24,419 bases of DNA, from positions 1-24,419 of the forward strand of contig JACWMK010000033.1 of assembly GCA_015661405.1 (NCBI GenBank), given 5' to 3'. Origin of the DNA: Methanobacterium sp. Lineage in GTDB: Archaea; Methanobacteriota; Methanobacteria; Methanobacteriales; Methanobacteriaceae. A program made the translations under genes and the position numbers. A model generated the notes under the pieces. That model ran no database searches. It was not told where the DNA came from and saw only the letters and a list, made by a program, of their open reading frames with translations. Positions 1 to 7,139 of the stretch are shown in pieces (position 1 is the stretch's first letter; each line of letters opens with the position of its first letter).

Positions 1-396
1 ACCCCTATAAACATAATACTATATAAATATTTGCCTATAACAATTTAAACAGATTAAAACACGAATTCCAAATTTCTAAAAAATTTAAATGATCAAAGAT
101 CAAATAGTAAATCGAAAATCTCATAAAATAATCAAAATTTAATAGCTGAAAAGAATTCTCATCGAATTTAAATTTTTTTCATAATTTACATCCCCATTAA
201 TATACAATAAATTAAGTAACCTATTCTAAAAAAAATTTAATATTTTAATCTTGTTTTCATTAGAATCTATCACAGTGATCGTCATACTGGATACTTATTT
301 ATAGTATTTAATATGAGAAATATAGTAATTTATACTGATTTTTATATTAATCTAAAAAACTCTAAATGTGAAGTAATTAAGATAATAGGTGATAGA
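1..396. other. AT-rich intergenic region upstream of the acyl-CoA synthetase
   Basis: No gene is seen here. The region is very AT-rich. Near its right end is a small perfect inverted repeat, ATCAC-A-GTGAT (269-279). It is followed by ATACT-N7-AGTAT (291-307), whose centre TTATTTATA is a possible TATA element for the gene starting at 397. The open frame of that gene extends upstream to 313, but the extension is poorly supported (see the next entry). Confidence 0.4.
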
Positions 397-2481
397 ATGG
401 TGGATATGTTCAATGCAAAATCAATTGCAGTAATAGGTGCATCAGAGACTAAAGGTAAAATCGGATATGATTTAATGATATCTCTTTTGAATTATTATAA
501 AGGAGAAATTATCCCTGTTAATCCTAAAGGTGGTAAAATACATGGAATTCCAGCTTATGCTTCTATAAGGGAACATGGCCCTGTAGATCTTGCAGTTATA
601 GCAATACCCGCACACTTAGTTCCAGCTACTGTAGAAGAATGTGGTGAAATTGGAATAAAAAATCTTGTAGTAATTTCAGCAGGATTCAAAGAGGTTAATG
701 AGAAAGGTGCTGAATTAGAAAATCAATTAGTTGAAATATGCAAAAATTATGAGATTAACTTAGTAGGTCCTAACTGTTTGGGAATAATGAACACTTACAA
801 TGATATGAATGCATCTTTTGCTGCACATATCGCTCATAAAGGTAACATAGCTTTCATGACCCAATCCGGAGCCATAATGTCAGCTATTCTTGATTATGCT
901 GATAAAAGAAATATGGGATTTTCCAGAATAGTCAGTCTCGGAAATAAAGCAGGAATTAATGAAAGCGATTGTATGGAAAACTTCATGAATAATGATAATA
1001 CCGAAGTTATAACTTCATATCTTGAAGGAATTGTTGATGGCCCTGGTTTTATAGACATCTGCAGAAAAGCTTCCAAGAAAAAACCTATTGTTCTTATAAA
1101 AGCTGGAAGAACTTCTAAAGGATCTGCAGCGGTTTCCTCCCATACTGGAACCATTGCTGGTTTGGATTCTGCATATGATGCTGCATTCTCCCAATGTGGG
1201 GTTTTACGCGCAACTTATCTGGAAGAAATGATGGATTATAGTAGAGCTTTATCATTATTCCCACTTCCAAAAGGGAATAAAATAGCTATAATCACAAATG
1301 CAGGTGGACCTGGTATTTTAACCACTGATGCTGCAATAGAAGTTGGTCTTGAAATGGCGGAACTTACTGATGATACCAAAGAACGTTTAAAAGAAGTATT
1401 ACCTGAAACCGCTAGTGTAGAAAATCCTGTTGATGTATTGGGTGATGCAAGTCCATATAGATATACTGTTGCTTTGTATATAGTTTTAAAGGATCCTAAT
1501 GTTGATGGAGTTATCTATTTAGTAACGCCTCAGTCTGTCACTGATCCGGAAGGAATTGCTAATGTTGCAATCGAACATGCAAATACATCCGATAAGCCAG
1601 TTTTATGTAGTTTCTTTGGAGGAACTCGTTGTGATGAAGCAGAAAGAGTTCTTGCTAGTAAAAATGTTCCTAATTATTTGTATCCTAAAGCAGCTGTTAA
1701 AAGTATGAAAGCATTATACGATTATTGCATTATTAAAAATCAAGAATACCCTAAACCTCCTAAATTAGAAGTTAATAAAAGTATTGTTAAACGTATAATT
1801 GAGGATGCAAAGAAAAAAGGTGTTTATACACTGGGTCTTGAATCATTTGATATACTTAAAGCATATGGAATTCCAACAGTTGGTACTGCAATTACTTCAA
1901 CTGTTGAAGAGACTATGGAATCTGCTGATGAAATTGGATATCCATTGGTTATGAAAATAGTTTCACCACAAATTTCCCATAAATCTGATGTTGGCGGAAT
2001 AAAACTTAACTTGAATAACGCAGCAGAAGTTAAAGCAGCTTATGAAGATATGATGGAAAACATACCTAAAAAAGAACCTAAAGCACATATTGAAGGTGTG
2101 CAATTACAGAAAATGTTATCTGATGGTACAGAAGTGATTATAGGTATGGTTAAAGACCCTACTTTCGGTTCCATGCTAATGTTCGGTCTTGGTGGTATTT
2201 ACGTTGAAATATTAAAAGACGTTAAATTTGCAATTGCGCCTGTAAATGAAATTGAAGCAAAGAAATTGATAACTGGAATAAAAACTTATGAATTACTGGA
2301 AGGAACAAGAGGAAGTAAAGCAAGAGATGTTGAATCAATTGCTCAAATAATATTAAGAGTTTCACAACTCGTTACAGACTTCCCAGAAATCAATGAATTC
2401 GAAATCAACCCATTGATGGTTTTTGGAGAAGGGGAAGGAGCATTAAGTGTTGATATGAGATTGATATTGAATGAAAATTAA
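397..2481 (+). CDS. Acetate--CoA ligase (ADP-forming), fused alpha-beta subunit
   Basis: The protein interconverts acyl-CoA, ADP and phosphate with the acid, CoA and ATP in the cytosol (ADP-forming acetyl-CoA synthetase / NDP-forming acyl-CoA synthetase superfamily). The order is an N-terminal CoA-binding Rossmann domain (SIAVIGAS near residue 9, VGPNCLG near 123), then succinyl-CoA-ligase-like domains, then a C-terminal ATP-grasp domain. The expected phospho-histidine lies in SSHTGTIAG (about His249). A second conserved His lies in ISHKSDVGG (about His528), the beta-subunit motif through which phosphate is passed. I chose ATG 397 because AGGTGAT lies just upstream (387-393) and the family begins near this point; the frame stays open back to 313, which would add 28 atypical residues. 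This gives 694 aa, normal for the fused form. The acyl substrate (acetate, an aryl acid or another) cannot be told from sequence. Confidence 0.92.
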   Translation: MVDMFNAKSIAVIGASETKGKIGYDLMISLLNYYKGEIIPVNPKGGKIHGIPAYASIREHGPVDLAVIAIPAHLVPATVEECGEIGIKNLVVISAGFKEVNEKGAELENQLVEICKNYEINLVGPNCLGIMNTYNDMNASFAAHIAHKGNIAFMTQSGAIMSAILDYADKRNMGFSRIVSLGNKAGINESDCMENFMNNDNTEVITSYLEGIVDGPGFIDICRKASKKKPIVLIKAGRTSKGSAAVSSHTGTIAGLDSAYDAAFSQCGVLRATYLEEMMDYSRALSLFPLPKGNKIAIITNAGGPGILTTDAAIEVGLEMAELTDDTKERLKEVLPETASVENPVDVLGDASPYRYTVALYIVLKDPNVDGVIYLVTPQSVTDPEGIANVAIEHANTSDKPVLCSFFGGTRCDEAERVLASKNVPNYLYPKAAVKSMKALYDYCIIKNQEYPKPPKLEVNKSIVKRIIEDAKKKGVYTLGLESFDILKAYGIPTVGTAITSTVEETMESADEIGYPLVMKIVSPQISHKSDVGGIKLNLNNAAEVKAAYEDMMENIPKKEPKAHIEGVQLQKMLSDGTEVIIGMVKDPTFGSMLMFGLGGIYVEILKDVKFAIAPVNEIEAKKLITGIKTYELLEGTRGSKARDVESIAQIILRVSQLVTDFPEINEFEINPLMVFGEGEGALSVDMRLILNEN

Positions 2482-2583
2482 TCTCTCTTTATATTTCTTT
2501 TAAATCAAATATTTCTTTTAATGAAATTTAGAATTGGTTCAATAACCAAAGGGATGCTTACTTTTTCTAGGAGATGTTATAAA

Positions 2584-2877
2584 ATGGAGTATGATGGGAT
2601 ATTTGATAATTTAAGTGCTGATGATTTTACAAATACGATAGATAATTTTATAGATAATTGTTGGAGTTCTGTGCTAAAAAACAATGAACTAACTCCTGAT
2701 CAAAAGGAACAACTTTTTTATTTCATTAATAGAATAAAAGATAAGATTGAAGTCGATAATTCTAATCCACGTTTTTTTGGTGGTTATTTATCCATCTTAA
2801 ATTATTTCAATAATTTGAAGTTCACTAATAATACAAAAATGTGGAAAAACTGGATAACTTTCAGATATGTGACTTAA
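2584..2877 (+). CDS. Small hypothetical protein (97 aa)
   Basis: I do not recognise this family. I prefer ATG 2584 because AGGAG lies at 2569-2573; the same frame is open from 2521, which would add 21 residues. The product is soluble, acidic to neutral and predicted largely helical, with no membrane segment or cysteine pair. It contains NELTPDQKEQL about 30-40 residues in. A similar ELTPxxKxxL segment occurs at about the same distance from the start in the protein at 5709-6029, so the two may be distant paralogues. It begins 102 nt after the synthetase gene, and two oligo-T tracts follow the stop. Confidence 0.55.
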   Translation: MEYDGIFDNLSADDFTNTIDNFIDNCWSSVLKNNELTPDQKEQLFYFINRIKDKIEVDNSNPRFFGGYLSILNYFNNLKFTNNTKMWKNWITFRYVT

Positions 2878-2882
2878 TATTA

Positions 2883-2915
2883 ATCTTTTTTTTCAAAAAT
2901 AGTTTTTTTTATTTT
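2883..2915 (+). terminator. Double oligo-T tract
   Basis: Two runs of eight T (2886-2893 and 2903-2910) lie directly after the stop at 2877. Archaeal RNA polymerase terminates on such U-rich stretches without needing a strong hairpin. Termination here is inferred from sequence only. Confidence 0.45.
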
Positions 2916-3168
2916 GATATAATTTTCATCCAGGGAGAGAAATATATTTTCGAATTCTTTGAAACTATAAGCCAATGTTGAAACATATTTTAATAAGTTA
3001 TTATCTGAAGAGAACATGCTGATATGTTAAGTTGAAAATAAATAAATTTAAATAAGAATTATTTAAATTGTAAATAAATATAAATGTTCTTATAAAAAAA
3101 AATAGTATATTAAAGAGGTATGTCTAATATTATGGCATATTACCAATATTTGTTGTGAGGAGATAAAA
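2916..3168. other. Intergenic region with an 11-bp inverted repeat
   Basis: No gene of normal length is seen. A perfect 11-bp inverted repeat, AATTTAAATAA-GAA-TTATTTAAATT, occupies 3045-3069. About 20 nt further on is a TATA-like TTATAAAAAA (3090-3099). Both lie upstream of the short membrane-peptide gene at 3169 and could be its operator and promoter. The repeat is pure AT apart from its spacer, so chance is a real alternative in this composition. Confidence 0.4.
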
Positions 3169-3264
3169 ATGAAAAGAAGTGATAAGCAAAATATACTAAT
3201 TGGTGTACCCATATTCGCCATATATCTGATAATTTTAGCAATTCTTATTCCAATATTCACATAA
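3169..3264 (+). CDS. 31-residue single-span membrane peptide
   Basis: The ATG at 3169 is preceded at a 6-nt spacing by GAGGAG (3157-3162), one of the better ribosome binding sites in the window. The product has a short charged, polar N-terminus (MKRSDKQN) and then about 22 hydrophobic residues rich in Ile, Leu and Pro, ending in a stop at 3262-3264. This is the shape of a single-pass membrane peptide with the N-terminus inside. I do not recognise a family. It stands alone between a small hypothetical gene and the broken NmrA gene. A TATA-like element and an 11-bp inverted repeat lie upstream. The spacing of ribosome site and start, and the clean hydrophobic pattern, argue for a real gene, but a frame this short could arise by chance. 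Confidence 0.5.
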   Translation: MKRSDKQNILIGVPIFAIYLIILAILIPIFT

Positions 3265-3609
3265 ATAAGAACTTTTCTTTTATATGGATATCTTTAGTTT
3301 AAATTGCCTAGATTAAAGGATTTGTGAATATTTTAATTAAAAAAAAAGATTTAGTTGTAATGTGATTTTTGTTTTTAATTTATTTAAACCTGTTAACTAG
3401 TGTTCAAACTAGCCTCCACATAATTAAGAATCATATTCAGCTAACCATTGTTATAAAATGTATAATTTATAATCAAATGAATAAAAACATTTATTCATAA
3501 AAAGAACTAATATAAAAAAAAAATGAGATTTCTTTTTTATTTAATTTTCAATATTCAGATAAGAGTTAAATAAAAATAACAAATATGATCATAAAAAAAA
3601 AATAAAACT
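3265..3609. other. Gene-free AT-rich interval
   Basis: I see no coding sequence. There are several A or T runs, and around 3510-3540 an A-run followed by a T-run could act as a terminator for either strand. A short repeat CTAGT-GTTCAA-ACTAG near 3400-3416 resembles a tRNA T-arm but lacks the rest of a tRNA. Confidence 0.35.
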
Positions 3610-4459
3610 TTATCTTATTTTTGAGATTTTATCGAATTCTTTCTTAATGTACTCTTCTAATGTGGTGGGATTTCGACCTAAAAGCCATTTTAGAACATTC
3701 TGGTTGCCGAAAAATCCATATTTACTATAATAATCAAATAGGGCGTTGAATCCCTGGGCAGGATAGTCTCCATAATCAGGATATGCTTTTTGAAATCTTG
3801 AAATAATTAATTTTTTAGGTACAAGAAATGGTTTTATTTTTTTTCCAAATACTTTAGTCATGATTTCTGTAAATAATCCGCACAGCAAAGTTCATATGTA
3901 GCCCCATAATGATCCTCTTCAGTAAGCACTTTAACCGCCACTTCTATTTTATCATCCATATCCACAAAGGATAAGCGTGTTTCTAGTGTGGATGCTTGAA
4001 TAAATAAGCCTTCACGGTATACATTTGAAATATTTATATTTTGCATGTAGTGCATTGGTTGCAGAATAGTATAATTTAAATCGGAATTGATTAAATGTTC
4101 TTCAACGATAAGTTTCATCCTATGCTGCAATAGGGCGCTAATTTGCGGGTGTAAAACTGAATCATAGACAAGTGCTCGACTCCTGCGGCAGAGGCAGCAT
4201 TAATGGCTGCGATACCCATTTCAGCTTCTTGAGGATGAAATGATGGACCAACATGGAAAACCGATTCTACATCAACCATAGCTTTATTTAAAGTTACTGG
4301 ATCAAGAGCATTTCCCACAATCACCTCTTCAGCACCCAATTCTTTGAGTTCTTCTGTTTTATCAGATAAATTTAGTGCACGAACCTCTATTCCTTTGGCT
4401 GCTAATCTGGGGATTAGTCTTCTGCCATTATTACCATAAGCTGAAGTGACTAAAATCAT
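3610..4459 (-). pseudogene. NmrA-like NAD(P)-binding protein, broken by two frame changes
   Basis: Three consecutive open segments in three frames (4459-4115, 4130-3858, 3888-3610) join into one protein of normal length (about 283 codons) for the NmrA / atypical SDR family. The first carries the Rossmann start MILVTSAYGNNGRRLI. The second, read upstream of its first start, gives SVLHPQISALLQHRMKLIVEEHL and then TILQPMHYMQN, which are typical of the family. The third ends in LLGRNPTTLEEYIKKEF, the usual C-terminus. The first break lies near 4161-4163, where one missing base in the ATGAT context would restore SMN-SVLHP. The second lies near 3870-3878, again mendable by one base. Both are consistent with single-base losses. 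The gene lies 57 nt downstream of the SDR gene on the same strand. It is either a recent pseudogene or two sequencing errors. Confidence 0.8.
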
Positions 4460-4516
4460 GAAAAAATTCCCCCACTTGTTTAATATTCTTAAATAAGATC
4501 AATTATTTTTAATACA

Positions 4517-5269
4517 TTACCATTGCCCATTCATCTTTCCAAATAACTTATTTAAATCTGCTAGAGTAGCTGTTTTTAAATTTTCTAAAGCAGGGTTTAC
4601 TATTTCAAAATCATCATTAGCTAATCCTTTAATGATAGCGGCAGCACATTTATCCGCTTTAATACCCTTATTTCCTGTTCCTCTTTTCTCCCTATATTCC
4701 ATATTTAATTCTGTTTCAACTATAGGCGGTAAAACTTCAAAAACTTTTATACTCGTTTTAGATAATTGATACCTGAGACACTGAGTAAAAGTATGAACAC
4801 CTGCTTTAGTGGCACAATAAATTGGAAATACAGCAAGAGGCGTGATAGCCAGCCCAGAGGAAATATTAATTATGGCTGATTCTTGCTTTGATTCTAAAAA
4901 TGGAATAAAAAGTGCAGATAAATAAACAAGGGCTTCTAAATTTATTTTTATCTCATTTTCACCTTCTAAACCTTTTATACCATCTTTAAAATCAATCGCT
5001 CTTTGAATGCCTGCATTGTTTATAAGAATATTTAGATTATTGAAATTTTCTGTAACCCATATAAAAAGGGATTTCCTACCTTCTTCACTTGAAACGTCAC
5101 AATTTTTTATATATAAGTTAGGATGATTTTTTTGTGCCTCAAGTAGCCTTTTTTCTCTACGCCCACAGATTATAACTTCGTTTCCCAATTTCAAAAAAGA
5201 TTCAGCTAGTGCTAACCCGATACCTGTTGCACCACCTGTAATTAAAACTGTATTACCATTTACTTTCAT
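4517..5269 (-). CDS. SDR-family oxidoreductase (DltE/COG3967-like)
   Basis: This is a classical short-chain dehydrogenase of 250 aa, cytosolic and NAD(P)-dependent. The cofactor motif TGGATGIG is at residues 11-18, the adenine-binding Asp at about 58, NNAG at 84-87, the catalytic Ser in NISSGL (about 137-138) and YCATK at 151-155. The N-terminal run (VLITGGATGIGLALAESF, VIICGRRE) and AGIQR after NNAG match the group often annotated DltE. That name does not imply D-alanylation here, since no other dlt gene is nearby. The start is ATG 5269 with GAGGT a few bases upstream. The broken NmrA-like gene follows on the same strand, so the two may once have formed a redox operon. The substrate is unknown. 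Confidence 0.85.
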   Translation of the reverse strand: MKVNGNTVLITGGATGIGLALAESFLKLGNEVIICGRREKRLLEAQKNHPNLYIKNCDVSSEEGRKSLFIWVTENFNNLNILINNAGIQRAIDFKDGIKGLEGENEIKINLEALVYLSALFIPFLESKQESAIINISSGLAITPLAVFPIYCATKAGVHTFTQCLRYQLSKTSIKVFEVLPPIVETELNMEYREKRGTGNKGIKADKCAAAIIKGLANDDFEIVNPALENLKTATLADLNKLFGKMNGQW

Positions 5270-5708
5270 ACAAAAATGACCTCTGCTCTATTTTAATGAA
5301 AAAATATTCATTTATATTATATCTATTTTCTATTAATTAACTAATATTTTTATCAAATTCTATAAATACATTTTAAATAATTTGTTTACCCAAATTATAT
5401 TATTATTTTGTATATCAAAGATAAAAATAACTGAATTAAAGAGATAAAAAAACATAATATTAATTATTATTAGGTTTGATACTCTAAATGGACTTATTCT
5501 CTTGCAAGTATTTAGCTCATTTTTATTATAAAGAATCATCCTATGTGAAATATCAAGAATTATAAATGATTTTAATGAAAAAAAGTAAATATAATAATAT
5601 TAAACTGTTTTTCTAACTTTGAAGATTACTTAGTGTATGAATTCAATAATATAACCTAAAAAGAGTAAATTAAATTGATACTTTTAATAAAATGGAGGGA
5701 TATTTAAA
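5270..5708. other. Intergenic region between divergent genes
   Basis: No gene is seen. The stretch is very AT-rich. On the minus strand, ATATAATATAAAT (about 5310-5322) is a reasonable TATA element for the SDR gene starting at 5269. On the plus strand, GGAGGG (5694-5699) is the ribosome site of the gene at 5709. Confidence 0.35.
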
Positions 5709-6029
5709 GTGTTCGTTGATGAAGAAACTTTGCGTGAAGTTGAAAACCAGCTTTGGATTTCTATACGTGATAATTTCAATTATGCTTATGATTACGGTGA
5801 ACTTACACCCAGTCGAAAGATTGATCTCTTGAATAGTGCTGAAGATTTAAAAAAATATCTTGGCACAAGTGATTATATTGATATAGAATATAAGGTGTAT
5901 TTTGTTTATGTAAAATTTTTAACTGAAGATGATTTAAGTGATAACGCTAAAATCACTAAAAATTACGCCAGTTTTCATAGATGTGGTCCTCCCGGTTTTT
6001 TAGATATAGATATTTTTAAATATGAATAA
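5709..6029 (+). CDS. Small hypothetical protein (106 aa)
   Basis: I do not recognise this family. The start is GTG 5709, supported by GGAGGG (5694-5699) at a 9-nt spacing. The product is acidic, soluble and rich in Asp, Tyr and Phe, with a probable helical N-terminal half and no membrane segment. ELTPSRKIDLL (about residues 31-41) resembles the NELTPDQKEQL segment of the protein at 2584-2877. A poly-A/poly-T hairpin follows the stop by about 50 nt. The gene lies next to a degraded regulator gene on the opposite strand, with which I see no functional link. Confidence 0.6.
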   Translation: MFVDEETLREVENQLWISIRDNFNYAYDYGELTPSRKIDLLNSAEDLKKYLGTSDYIDIEYKVYFVYVKFLTEDDLSDNAKITKNYASFHRCGPPGFLDIDIFKYE

Positions 6030-6078
6030 ATGATAAATAATTAATAATTTCAAATTTAAGTTAATTTAAATGAAATTC

Positions 6079-6104
6079 TATAAAAAAAAATCTTTTTTTT
6101 TATT
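6079..6104. terminator. Poly-A/poly-T hairpin, probably two-way terminator
   Basis: TAAAAAAAAA-TC-TTTTTTTTTA forms a perfect inverted repeat (core 6081-6102). It lies between the end of the plus-strand gene at 6029 and the end of the minus-strand TetR relic at 6218, so it can give a U-tract in either direction. The same architecture recurs at 10503-10526. Confidence 0.5.
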
Positions 6105-6217
6105 AATTAGAGATTATTACAAGATAATTTGTTGAAGTGTAATCATATTAAGAGTAATTATGATAATGATTTATATGCCCATATCTTCAATGAAATGTCG
6201 ACTAGCATGTCTAGAAG

Positions 6218-6624
6218 TTATTCATCATTATTAAAAATGGTTGAAAATATATTATTGTAAAAAATAAGGTTTTTTATGGTTAGCGACCATTCCTTAAATA
6301 CTTTTTCATAATCTTTAGATGTAATATCAACTCCAGTAAATCTGCTGAAAAATTCTGAAATAATTATATAATCTTCTGTTTTGACCATTTTTAATGTCTT
6401 CAAGTATATTATCTTCGCTCAATGCCGCGACTATAACAGCATTTATTAGTTTTGCATTTCTCTTATGTGATTCAAGCATTTTTTTTGATGACTTCTCTTA
6501 TATAACTTTGAAAATCTTTAAAATCAATTTCATCAGGCAGTTTCATCATGAACTCTTTTTCTATGTGCTGAGAGCTCAATTGCTTGAGTATGTCAAATTT
6601 GCCTTTTGGAAAATACTTGTAGAT
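6218..6624 (-). pseudogene. TetR/AcrR-type transcriptional regulator relic
   Basis: Reading the minus strand from 6624 gives IYKYFPKGKFDILKQL, the junction after the recognition helix of TetR-family repressors, and then a helical ligand-binding-type sequence down to about 6481. The frame then changes inside an A8 run (about 6479-6486) and continues as MLESHKRNAKLINAVIVAALSEDNILEDIK. It changes again near an A5 run at about 6388-6392 and runs to the stop at 6218 (KTEDYIIISEFFSRFTG and on). A stop codon directly precedes the IYKYF segment, and I cannot find the N-terminal helix-turn-helix upstream. The gene has therefore lost its DNA-binding domain as well as its frame. It points away from the MFS operon at 7136, the usual arrangement of a TetR repressor and the efflux pump it controls. 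The family call rests on the short YKYFPKGK motif and context. Confidence 0.6.
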
Positions 6625-7135
6625 TTATTTTCGCTTTTTAGTCTCTTCATGCTTTTTTAAGAGTTATTTCTTTCTAAATTCAGTAAAATTAAAGATAATA
6701 TTATCATGATTAGTATTTACTTTTTGAATGAAATTAATTATTTGAATTTATATTAAATTTTAATTTTATAGGTCACTTTGTGCTCAATTATATTAATAAA
6801 TAGGGTGAAATAGTCTGTAAAATGTTACCATAATATGTGTTTATGATTAAGTAGGCAAGCCAAAATAATAATGACTCCTTTTATTATTTGAAAACCATTA
6901 AAATGACCCCCTCATGGCTCACTAAACTTGAAAAGTCTAAAACTTATCTATCTTTTTTTTAATACTTTTTTAAGATTATTTCCTATAAAGTCTTATTAAT
7001 TATCACTAAAAGTGATTTATAGTTCACTTAAAGATAAATTTTATTTACTATTTTAATCATATTCATAGCTGTGAGTAAAATAAAAAGTTTGTAAAAATAA
7101 TGCAAAGAGAGGTGTGATAATATGGATGTGACGAT
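6625..7135. other. Long upstream region of the MFS operon
   Basis: No intact gene is seen. The left part probably covers the deleted N-terminus of the TetR relic. It holds a perfect 12-bp palindrome GATAATATTATC (6694-6705) and a set of TCACT/AGTGA half-sites (7002-7028). An imperfect inverted repeat (CAAAATAATAA / TTATTATTTG) lies near 6872-6893. The region before the MFS start contains several AT-rich candidates for a TATA box, but none stands out. Confidence 0.4.
7002..7028. promoter_or_regulatory. Putative operator: TCACT/AGTGA half-sites
   Basis: ATCACT-AAA-AGTGAT (7002-7016) is a perfect 6-bp inverted repeat with a 3-nt spacer. A third half-site TCACT (7024-7028) follows 8 nt later. 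It lies about 110 nt upstream of the MFS gene, where a divergent repressor would bind. No regulator binding is shown, and the adjacent TetR gene is broken. Confidence 0.35.
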
Positions 7136-7139
7136 ATGA
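7108..7139 (+). promoter_or_regulatory. Ribosome site and 5-codon reading frame overlapping the MFS start
   Basis: AGAGGTG (7108-7114) lies 7 nt before ATG 7122. That ATG opens a frame of five codons (MDVTI) ending in TGA at 7137-7139, which overlaps the MFS start ATG (7136-7138) as ATGA. The same ribosome site is 21 nt from the MFS ATG, too far for direct use. MFS translation may therefore be coupled to the leader frame, or one base may be missing and the true start may be at 7122. Confidence 0.45.

Noticed and set aside
313..396. 28-residue N-terminal extension of the acyl-CoA synthetase
   Set aside because: The extension has no ribosome site at 313 and is unlike the family N-terminus, while ATG 397 has AGGTGAT immediately upstream.
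3395..3420. Possible tRNA T-arm (CTAGT-GTTCAA-ACTAG)
   Set aside because: The loop is six rather than seven bases, and no matching acceptor, D or anticodon arms are found in the preceding 70 nt.
6394..6660. 88-codon plus-strand frame with a hydrophobic, Phe-rich product
   Set aside because: It lies antisense to the TetR-type relic, whose minus-strand reading has recognisable family sequence. The Phe/Leu-rich product is what reverse-reading an AT-rich helical gene gives. No ribosome site was seen.
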